Of a stretch of 64,000 bases of DNA, positions 58,501-64,000 are shown piece by piece (the first letter of the stretch is position 1; every line of letters begins with the position of its first letter). The stretch is from Hymenobacter convexus (GTDB taxonomy: Bacteria > Bacteroidota > Bacteroidia > Cytophagales > Hymenobacteraceae): positions 94,023 through 158,022 of the forward strand of contig NZ_JAUQON010000013.1 of NCBI RefSeq assembly GCF_030580955.1, in the 5' to 3' direction. The notes under the pieces are model-generated. The model was not told the origin of the DNA. It did not search any database and saw only the letters and a list, made by a program, of their open reading frames with translations. Both the position numbers and the translations under genes were made by a program.

Positions 58501-60929
58501 GCATCGGCATCCACCCAACGGATGAAGAATGTAGCCCCGGGCGCAATGGACAGGCCGGTGATGGTGCCCGAAACCGCGGCGCTGTTGGCGGCCAGGTTGC
58601 CGTCTTTAGCACCGGTTGTTACCGTGTTCGGCGTCACGAAGTCGAGTCCGTTGAAATCAACAAAAGTGCCGGTGTTGGCGCCCGTGGCATTGGTGCTGTA
58701 CTGGAAATCCAGCCGGTCGGTGCGGCCGGTCGTTCCCAGGCGCCACTCCTCGCCGGTGTAGCTGATGGCCAGGCTGGTAATGGTTTGGCCGGTGTTGTTG
58801 ACGTATTGGCCGCCAAAGCGCGACGTAACCGAACCGCTCAGCAGGGTGCCCAGGGCCCGGTCGGTGGCACCGGTGCTGCCAAAGCTGTACGTGTCGCCCG
58901 AGGTTGAGGAGCCCGTGCCGGCCGTGTACGTGTCATCGGCGCCGGTGTCGGTTTCAACAAAATCGAAGCCGGTGGGCAGGGTCGTTTTGTTGGCAGTGCC
59001 CGTAGCCGCTAGGGAATTAAAATTCTCCGTCACGGGCGTATTCACCGCCGCGATGCTGATGGGCACCAGCGTAAACACGCCGGTAGCCGTCAGCGTCTGG
59101 TTGCCGGTGTTACCGCTCGGGGTGGTCACCGAAACCGGGTAGGTAGCCGTGGCCGACTGGGCCGGCGCCGTGATGCTGGCCCTCACCGTCGTCGAGTTGA
59201 CAAACGTGGTGGCCAGAGTGGTTCCGTTGAAGCTCACCGTGGCGCCGCTCACGAAGTTGGTACCCGTGAAAGTAACCGTAGTGGCCGTGCCCGCCGTGAT
59301 GGTGGAGGGGCTGATGCCGGTGAGCGTGGGCGCGGGCAGCGGGTTCACCGTGAAGGGGGCCGGCGCCGAAGCGCCACCGCCCGGCACGGAGTTCGTTGCC
59401 ACCACGTTGTAAGTACCGGCGGTGGCTACATCGGCCGCCAGAATAGCCGCCGTGAGCTGCGTGGCCGACACGAACGTCGTGGCCCGGTCCGTGCCGTTGA
59501 AGCTAACCACCGTGCCCGCCACAAAGCCGCTGCCGTTCACCGTGAGCGTGAAGCCCGCGGCCCCGGCCGTGACCGACGAAGGCGCTAGGCTGCTGATGGC
59601 CGGCACCGGGTTCACGCCTTCGCCCTGCAGGTTGATGGTGTAAGTGGCTTCGTCCTGGTCGTTGCTGTTGATGACGAGCGTGCCCGAGCGCGTGCCCGTA
59701 GTCGTGGGCGAAAACACCACACTCACGGTCGCCGTGCTGTTGACGGCCACGCTGGCCGGCGTCGTCAGCCCCGAAACCGAGAAATCACCCGTCGTGGCAA
59801 TGCTGCTGATAATTAGCGCATCGGTCGAGCTGGTGTTCTGAATGGTGAAAGTCACCGCCGCGCTGGACGCCCCCGTAGCGGTGCTGGCAAAGCCGCTGTA
59901 GGTACTGGCCGTGAGGTAGTCGTTGCCGCCTACCTGCACATTGATTTCGGGGTTGACCGAGGCACTCTGCCCCTGGCCGCTCAGGTTGATGACGTACGAA
60001 GACTCGTCGACGTCGCTGTTGGTGATGGTGAGGGTACCCGAGCGGGTACCAGCGGCCGTGGGCGTGAAAACCACGTTGAACGTGGCCGTGCTGTTGGCGG
60101 CCACCGTGGTGGGGGCGCCGGTGACGGAATAATCGCCGGTGGCCGCAATGCTGGTAATGGTCAGGGCCGTGCCGCCAATATTTTCAATGGTAAAAACCCT
60201 GGTGGAGGTACTCCCCACCAGCGTACTGGCGAAGCCGCTGTAGGTGCTGCCGGTGAGGTAGGTCGTGGTGCCGTCGGTTACGTTGATTTCGGCCGTGCAA
60301 ATGTTGGGCGCAGTGCTCGAATTGCGGGGAGTTGGCGCGGTAGCCGTGAAATCGGCGCCGTTGTTGTTGTTATCGTTGCACCCGGCGCCGGCCCGCAGCA
60401 CGGCGGTGGTGTTGCTGGGCGCTGGCGCGGCCGTGGCCCCCTCGTAGGCAGTGGCCGCAGCCCCCACAAAGTCTACCACATTGGCCGAAAAAGTTGAGTT
60501 GGGCCCGGTCGAGGCGGTGGCCACGGTGCTGTTGTTCACCAACGCCACGCGGAAGCCGCTGGCGCCCATGGCAATTGTTCCCGTGGCATCGGGCGTGGGC
60601 AGGTTGGTGGTGCCGCCGGCGCCCACCGCTTCCTGAATGAGGTAGTATTTGCCGGGCTGAATGGTGCCCGAAAGCGTTGTGGAGTTGGCGGTTGTAAAGG
60701 CCGCGCCCGTGCTTGCATACTGCACCGTCCACCCCGTCACGTTGACCGGTGTGTTGCCCCGGTTAAACAGCTCGATGAAGTCGTTTTTGTAGACGGACCC
60801 TGAATTACCACCACCGCCATACGCCTGGCTGATGACTATCTGGGCCCGCCCCGTGAGGGGCAGCAGCACCAGTAAATAACAAAGTCGCAGCCAGCGGACC
60901 GGCCGGTTTTGGGTAAGTAGTTTGCTCAT
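55533..60929 (-). CDS. Giant T9SS-exported multidomain protein with lamin-tail domain
   Basis: 1798 residues. Signal peptide MSKLLTQNRPVRWLRLCYLLVLLPLTGRA; start ATG 60929 chosen for it. First domain lamin-tail-like (IVISQAYGGGGNSGSVYKNDFIELFNRGNTPVNVTGWTVQY). Then repeated choice-of-anchor D modules (AEINVTDGTTTYLTGSTYSGF..., ITNSDVDESSYVINLSGQG), two IPT/TIG-type modules (ISSLAPSSVTAGAAGFTLTVNGSGF), a fibronectin-III-like module (APGAPSFLNITQTSADVTVA), more anchor modules, a large C-terminal region and a T9SS tail (LFPNPASGSFHLQLP...VVRKVVVE). Adhesion or matrix role is plausible. A well-spaced promoter precedes it. Confidence 0.87.
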   Translation of the reverse strand: MSKLLTQNRPVRWLRLCYLLVLLPLTGRAQIVISQAYGGGGNSGSVYKNDFIELFNRGNTPVNVTGWTVQYASTGAAFTTANSTTLSGTIQPGKYYLIQEAVGAGGTTNLPTPDATGTIAMGASGFRVALVNNSTVATASTGPNSTFSANVVDFVGAAATAYEGATAAPAPSNTTAVLRAGAGCNDNNNNGADFTATAPTPRNSSTAPNICTAEINVTDGTTTYLTGSTYSGFASTLVGSTSTRVFTIENIGGTALTITSIAATGDYSVTGAPTTVAANSTATFNVVFTPTAAGTRSGTLTITNSDVDESSYVINLSGQGQSASVNPEINVQVGGNDYLTASTYSGFASTATGASSAAVTFTIQNTSSTDALIISSIATTGDFSVSGLTTPASVAVNSTATVSVVFSPTTTGTRSGTLVINSNDQDEATYTINLQGEGVNPVPAISSLAPSSVTAGAAGFTLTVNGSGFVAGTVVSFNGTDRATTFVSATQLTAAILAADVATAGTYNVVATNSVPGGGASAPAPFTVNPLPAPTLTGISPSTITAGTATTVTFTGTNFVSGATVSFNGTTLATTFVNSTTVRASITAPAQSATATYPVSVTTPSGNTGNQTLTATGVFTLVPISIAAVNTPVTENFNSLAATGTANKTTLPTGFDFVETDTGADDTYTAGTGSSTSGDTYSFGSTGATDRALGTLLSGSVTSRFGGQYVNNTGQTITSLAISYTGEEWRLGTTGRTDRLDFQYSTNATGANTGTFVDFNGLDFVTPNTVTTGAKDGNLAANSAAVSGTITGLSIAPGATFFIRWVDADASNADDGLAVDDLSVTANPAVLVACSAPGAPSFLNITQTSADVTVAAGPDGTGPFTVTATPTAGGTAITATGASPVSLTGLTAGTSYSVTVTSNCNTGFTSPSQASTPVTLTTAAAPAPTLAVTQGATSYPSGGTAYSFGNQTLATTSAPVTFTLTNSGTGALTISSISTTGDFAVSGTAPTTVAAGGTATVSVTFTPTVLGARTGTLVINSDATTGATYTVNLTGSGQAVPAPEIDVLQGATAYASGSTYSGFPTTTVGSFSPVSFTVQNTGNATLTVTNVTATGDYTANSPALPFTIAAGSSATVSAVFGPTAPGTRTGAITIVNNDSDEATYVINLSGSAVAAALPNLTVSTGSPTSPVPIAGNYNNVTIATGGNAIVTGPLSVAGTLTVQVNGLFVQNCQPITGAGNFVLEAGGALAICDAAGIYGTSALGAIRLSGSRSYSPAAAYIYNGTVTQVTGPALPAQVAALGVTNAAGVTLSQAVAVAQQVTLQLGNLNTGGQTFTLLSSAAGTAVLDNGSAGSVVNGTATVQRYINSANAIGYRHYSAPVSNTTVDDLATTGFSPTFNNTYNTSTTPSTVTPFPTVFGYDQSRVATVTSTYVGFDKGWFSPTSGAPMAVNRGYTVNAPNTALVDFVGLLNNGNQSVVGLAYTSPEGGWQFLGNPYPAPLDWSTVTLAQRPGMEAGMYVFQSSGQYGGSYRTYANGVGASPLIPTASGYFVRVASVGGTGAVNLTNANRVATFGTQPAFGRGTADTRPQLQLLLSGASTGLDEAYIYFEAGATAARDAEYDAAKLANPSGLNLASVAGGQELAINGLPVLGNTAVLVPLTVRVPQAGSYRFEAADLANFTGTATLIDALTGTRTVLATGSSYAFAMAGTSATGRFSVEFRAANALATTAAQALNAQVQLFPNPASGSFHLQLPMLSSKAAVSATLVNALGQTVLTRSLSAPAGQAIDEAFDVRGLAAGVYTLRLTVAGTPLVRKVVVE

Positions 60930-60983
60930 ACAAGAACGGTAAGAGTTAGTGAAACAGGTGAAAAAATAAACCAGGCACTGCGA

Positions 60984-61013
60984 CGAAGCTACGGCATTGC
61001 CCCGGTAAATCAA
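60984..61013 (-). promoter_or_regulatory. Promoter of the giant T9SS gene
   Basis: On the minus strand TTG (complement of 61011-61013), 19 bases, then TAGCTTCG (complement of 60984-60991), one mismatch from TAnnTTTG. The leader to the ATG is about 55 bases. Confidence 0.5.
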
Positions 61014-61088
61014 CCGGTTGAGATTACCGCAACTTTGTGTCTAAATTAGGAAATTCAGACACAAAGCCATGGGTATTTCCAAATATTG

Positions 61089-62354
61089 TTATTGCCTCAG
61101 CGCCCGTAGTTGCCTCAGGGCCTCCTGGGTTTCCTTCTCTTTGTCTCCCTCCTTCTCCTCCTCCGATTTCGGCTGCTTCGGCGTGGTGCCATAAAAGGCC
61201 AGAATGTTTTGGCGCGCGGCCGGGCTCAGGGCTTCAAAATTCTTCTTGGCCAGCTTGCGCACCCAGTCGCCGTAGGTTTCGTCGGCCAGGCCGTACTCGC
61301 CGGCGTGGGTGGGCTTGCCGGTGTCGAAGTCGGAATTGACGAGGGGGAGCGGGGCGGCGGCCGTGTCGGCCGGCTGGCGGCCGATGTTGGCGCAGTAGCT
61401 GGCCATCACCTTGCGGAAGCTGGCCCGGAAAATCTTCTCGGCCTCGGGCGTGGGCAGCTTGAAGGCAAAGGGCTTGAGCGGACCAATCTTGGGCAGCACC
61501 CGGATGAAATACGAGATGATGCGCGCGCCAAAGCCGGGCTTTTTATAATCGTTGCCATACTCCTTGCGGAAGGCCCGGGGGTGGTTGCGCGCCATGTAGT
61601 CGCGCCGCCGGGCGCCGGGGCTGAGCTTCATAATGTCCTTGCGCTTGTAGTGCCAGGCCGCCCGCGCCGCCTGCGGAATAAGCTGGCTCACAGCAAAGCG
61701 GAAGCTGGCAATGCTCAAATCCACGTTCACAATCACCTGGCCCAGCTCCAGCCCGTAGGTTTTCAGGAAGGCCCGCTCCAGCGGCGCCTTGCTCACCTTG
61801 AAGCCGATTTTCTGGTGGTAATCCTGGCTGTGGTATTTGCCGCTGGCCAGTTGCACCACATCGAAGGAAAACTCCAGCTGCCCGTGCTGCACCTTGCCCT
61901 GCTCGTAGGTCACCACGTCGCCGTACTTAGCCTTCAGGTCGGGGTACACCAGCGGCACGGCCCGGTTGGTGCCTTCGGAATGGCCGTTGAGGTCGGCTGA
62001 GTAGTGGGCCAGCGCGCCCAGGGCAAAGGCGTAGTCGTTGCGGTCCTGCGCTTCCAGAATCAGGTTACGGATAAAATCGCCGGAGCGCACGTAGTGCGTC
62101 AGATTCGTAAACAGCACCGAGCCAAAGGGATAGTACCCCATGTCCTGAATAATGGCCCCACCGTAGGCATACGCCTTGGCATCAATCAGCTCCTCGGGCG
62201 TGGTGGTGGGGTAGCGCTTCATGATGGCCGGCACCAGGCAGCGCTCCCAGGTCGAATCGATATTGGCTTCGTGCGTCAGCACGGCGTAGCCCGCGGCGGG
62301 GCGAGCCGAAAAGGCCAGCAGTACCGCTAGCAACAGGAAATAAATGCGCGACAT
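61089..62354 (-). CDS. Zinc-dependent phospholipase C family protein
   Basis: 421 residues. Signal peptide MSRIYFLLLAVLLAFSARPAAGYA. The mature protein begins with the THEANIDSTWERC stretch, then AYAYGGAIIQDMGYYPFGSVLFTNLTHYVRSGDF and ALGALAHYSADLNGHSEGTNRA, where GALAHYSADLNGH (H-x3-D-x3-H) is the zinc-site motif of the Zn_dep_PLPC family. It differs from the 23242-24438 protein in the N-terminal part, so it belongs to another branch. The last 40 residues are a Lys/Glu-rich tail. Presumably a secreted phosphodiesterase or phospholipase; substrate unknown. The longer frame upstream crosses the tRNA-Ser, so ATG 62354 was chosen. Confidence 0.87.
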   Translation of the reverse strand: MSRIYFLLLAVLLAFSARPAAGYAVLTHEANIDSTWERCLVPAIMKRYPTTTPEELIDAKAYAYGGAIIQDMGYYPFGSVLFTNLTHYVRSGDFIRNLILEAQDRNDYAFALGALAHYSADLNGHSEGTNRAVPLVYPDLKAKYGDVVTYEQGKVQHGQLEFSFDVVQLASGKYHSQDYHQKIGFKVSKAPLERAFLKTYGLELGQVIVNVDLSIASFRFAVSQLIPQAARAAWHYKRKDIMKLSPGARRRDYMARNHPRAFRKEYGNDYKKPGFGARIISYFIRVLPKIGPLKPFAFKLPTPEAEKIFRASFRKVMASYCANIGRQPADTAAAPLPLVNSDFDTGKPTHAGEYGLADETYGDWVRKLAKKNFEALSPAARQNILAFYGTTPKQPKSEEEKEGDKEKETQEALRQLRALRQ

Positions 62355-62492
62355 GCAGAAAATAAGTAAGCCCGACGCTGGGAGTCGCGTCGGGGTCTTG
62401 CAACGGCAAACCCCGCACTTCTGTTTTGCACCCCGCTCCCACCGCCCGGCCCCAAACGCAAACGGCCCACCCAAGGGGTGAGCCGCTGCTTG

Positions 62493-62577
62493 CAGAGAGC
62501 GAGGGATTCGAACCCCCGGAGGTTTGACCCTCAACGGTTTTCAAGACCGCCGCAATCGACCACTCTGCCAGCTCTCT
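62493..62577 (-). tRNA. tRNA-Ser (anticodon TGA)
   Basis: 85 nucleotides on the minus strand. Acceptor AGAGAGC pairs with GCTCTCT, D arm GCAGAGTGGTCGATTGC, anticodon loop CTTGAAA with anticodon TGA, a long variable arm (TTGAGGGTCAAACCTCC) typical of serine tRNA, T arm GGGGGTTCGAATCCCTC, discriminator G. No CCA encoded. Confidence 0.97.
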
Positions 62578-62616
62578 GGGTCAATTGTGTTGTTGCGCCG
62601 GGTACGTCTGGTCAAC

Positions 62617-62651
62617 AAAAAAGGCTTTTTCCGGCGCAGAAAAAGCCTTTT
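62617..62651 (-). terminator. Terminator after tRNA-Ser (CGA)
   Basis: AAAAGGCTTTTT and AAAAAGCCTTTT pair around CCGGCGCAG, directly downstream (minus strand) of the second tRNA-Ser, with a T run. Confidence 0.8.
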
Positions 62652-62652
62652 G

Positions 62653-62739
62653 TAGAGAAGGGGGGATTCGAACCCCCGATACCGTTGCCGGTATAACGGT
62701 TTTCGAAACCGTCGCATTCGACCACTCTGCCACCTCTCT
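62653..62739 (-). tRNA. tRNA-Ser (anticodon CGA)
   Basis: 87 nucleotides on the minus strand. Acceptor AGAGAGG pairs with CTTCTCT (one G-U pair), D arm GCAGAGTGGTCGAATGC, anticodon loop TTTCGAAA with anticodon CGA, long variable arm (TATACCGGCAACGGTAT), T arm GGGGGTTCGAATCCCCC. The discriminator reads A, whereas serine tRNAs usually have G. Confidence 0.95.
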
Positions 62740-62767
62740 ATACAGGCCCCCGAGTGATTGGGGAGTG

Positions 62768-62775
62768 CAAAAGTA
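62768..62775 (-). promoter_or_regulatory. -7 element for the tRNA-Ser (CGA)
   Basis: TACTTTTG on the minus strand matches TAnnTTTG exactly, 28 bases upstream of the tRNA. No spaced TTG seen. Confidence 0.5.
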
Positions 62776-62851
62776 AAAAGGAAAGCGGAATGAAAAACCC
62801 GCTGCGCGAAAAAAAATCAAACTTTTTGCTACCGCTCTGAGTGCCAGCGCG

Positions 62852-63844
62852 TCATTTTGCCGGTTCGGCCCCGCGCTGGGCGGCCAGCTGCTCGCGCATC
62901 ATCTGGCGGCGGCGGCCGGTGATGGCGTCCATGCTCACGTTCACTTCGAAGCCGATAATCAGCGTCATACACACAAACTCAAGCCAGACCATGAAGCCCA
63001 CCAGCGCCCCAATGGAGCCATAGAACGTGTTGTAGGAGTTGAAAATGCGGACGTAGAGCGTGAAAAGAAACGACACCAGAAAAATGAGCAGCGTGGCCAC
63101 CACCGCCCCGGCCGAGAGCAGCGGCCACTTGTCGTGCACGGGCGGCACGAAGTAGTAAATCACGCAGGTCGTGCTCAGAAACAGCCCCACCAGCGAGCCG
63201 TAGCGAATGAGCGTGAGCACCAAATCGGTGAACCGCTCGGGCACGATTTCATAGAACACCAGCCCATCAATGAGGTAGGTGCCGAAGAAGATGCCCGCGA
63301 TGGCCAGCACGAGTATCAGCGACAGCACAAAGGTAAGGGCCGTGGCAATCATGCGCTTGCGCAGGTAGCTGCGGTGCTTAAACCACGGGTACTTCTTCTC
63401 AAACGCATCGAGCAGCGCCATGATGCCGTTGGAGCTGAGCACCAGCGCCGTCACGAAACCGAACGAGAGCAGGCCGCCGTGCGGAATGTTCACGATGTCC
63501 TCGATGGTGCTGGCCGTGGCCGCGTACAGCTCGTGCGGCATGAAATCGGCCAGGAACTGCAGGATGTCCACGTTCAGGTTCGGCACGGGGATGTACGGAA
63601 TGAGCGTGAACAGGAAAATAATGGTCGGAAACAGCGCCACCGTGAGGTTGAAGGCCATATAGGCGGCGCGCTTTTCCAGCGAGTCCAGCCGCAGCTCGTG
63701 CAGAATGCGGTCGAGCACGTCGTAGAGCGAGGCGTGGCCGCCGGGCAGCCGCAGCCGCTTCAGGCCCACAATCATCCGCCGGTAGGTGCGCTGCTTGCGC
63801 ACATCGGGGAAGCGGGCTCGGCTGATGGCGGCGGGGGCTTTCAA
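62852..63844 (-). CDS. YihY/BrkB family inner-membrane protein
   Basis: 330 residues with about six membrane helices (around 65-85, 100-120, 140-160, 180-205, 222-245, 262-290). LEKRAAYMAFNLTVALFPTIIFLFTLIPYIP is the conserved N-terminal block, and SNGIMALLDAFEKKYPWFKHRSYLRKRMIATALTFVLSLILVLAI and YGSIGALVGFMVWLEFVCMTLIIGFEVN match the C-terminal half of the YihY/virulence factor BrkB family. Function is not established (early work named it ribonuclease BN by mistake). Downstream (lower coordinates) the two tRNA-Ser genes follow on the same strand. Confidence 0.93.
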   Translation of the reverse strand: MKAPAAISRARFPDVRKQRTYRRMIVGLKRLRLPGGHASLYDVLDRILHELRLDSLEKRAAYMAFNLTVALFPTIIFLFTLIPYIPVPNLNVDILQFLADFMPHELYAATASTIEDIVNIPHGGLLSFGFVTALVLSSNGIMALLDAFEKKYPWFKHRSYLRKRMIATALTFVLSLILVLAIAGIFFGTYLIDGLVFYEIVPERFTDLVLTLIRYGSLVGLFLSTTCVIYYFVPPVHDKWPLLSAGAVVATLLIFLVSFLFTLYVRIFNSYNTFYGSIGALVGFMVWLEFVCMTLIIGFEVNVSMDAITGRRRQMMREQLAAQRGAEPAK

Positions 63845-63870
63845 GGGGACAGTTACGGGTGATTAGATAT

Positions 63871-63968
63871 AGAACGTCATGCTCATCTGGCGTGCGGGGG
63901 GGCGGAGGGTTTCTTTTGCGGGTGTAAATTTCATTTTTTTGGCGGTAGAGGTACTTCGGCTGCGCGGA
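63871..63968. repeat. Degenerate palindromic repeat remnant at the window edge
   Basis: AGAACGTCATGCT at 63871-63883 and GGTAGAGGTACTTCGGCTGCG at 63942-63962 resemble pieces of the left and right arms of the dispersed palindromes, but the remainder is not complementary. The window ends at 64000 with no gene start visible. Confidence 0.4.
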
Positions 63969-64000
63969 CGCCTGATTAGGGTGATGGGCTCCTTTCTGTT

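Noticed and set aside
56862..58907. 681-codon open frame antisense to the giant T9SS gene
   Set aside because: Composition is Gly/Arg/Ala/Val rich with no recognisable domain; the minus-strand frame shows ordered repeats and a T9SS tail.
1..64000. Insertion sequence, prophage or integrative element
   Set aside because: I saw no transposase, integrase, phage structural or conjugation genes. The mobile-looking DNA is limited to non-autonomous palindromes.

Overview
The window looks like a chromosomal segment of a high-GC Bacteroidota bacterium, most likely Hymenobacter or a close relative (Cytophagales). Supporting signs are five proteins ending in type IX secretion (T9SS) sorting domains, -7 elements of the Bacteroidota type TAnnTTTG, little sign of Shine-Dalgarno sequences, an N-acylornithine-type carbamoyltransferase in place of ordinary OTCase, tandem M13 peptidases and a TonB-dependent receptor. 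The genus is inferred from protein style, not from a marker gene.

Layout. 1-7.4 kb: a carbamoyl-phosphate/arginine block (carA, carB, argF') interrupted by two AT-richer accessory genes, an Imm50-like protein and a lipoprotein. 7.5-13 kb: tRNA-Lys and small housekeeping genes (TPR/SH3 membrane protein, MOSC, DUF2461, deoxynucleoside kinase, GNAT, CDGSH). 13-18.6 kb: two tandem paralogous secreted beta-propeller proteins, each with 13 WNGTAW repeats and a T9SS tail. 18.7-25.2 kb: a kinase-like orphan, acyl-CoA-binding protein, secreted amidohydrolase, PncC, a zinc-dependent PLC/S1-P1-like protein and a lipoprotein cyclophilin. 25.5-30 kb: two tandem M13 metallopeptidases. 30-34.5 kb: xseA-xseB, two orphan genes and a histidine kinase overlapping a REC-only response regulator that ends inside a 39-bp-arm palindrome. 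34.5-40.5 kb: a TonB receptor and two paralogous 482-residue secreted proteins. 40.6-48 kb: an alkyltransferase-like protein, an RND efflux set (adaptor, pump, TolC-like channel) and a RhtA-like exporter. 48-53.6 kb: a Spy-like T9SS cargo and a compact ethanolamine module (permease, eutB, cupin, eutC). 53.6-64 kb: two T9SS proteins (592 and 1798 residues), a second zinc PLC-like protein, two tRNA-Ser and a YihY/BrkB membrane protein.

The most striking non-coding feature is a dispersed family of imperfect palindromes (arms built on GTCATGCTGAGC and GAAGCATCTC), with more than a dozen copies and relatives between genes. Some copies carry a second, unrelated hairpin. In one case the two arms are about 820 bp apart and enclose exactly one AT-rich gene, the Imm50-like protein. 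I found no transposase, integrase, CRISPR array, rRNA or plasmid/phage replication gene.

Functionally, CarAB makes carbamoyl phosphate, which ArgF' consumes for arginine synthesis. The eut genes import ethanolamine and cleave it to acetaldehyde and ammonia. The RND genes form a tripartite drug or metabolite exporter. The T9SS proteins are exported cargo whose secretion machinery lies outside this window.
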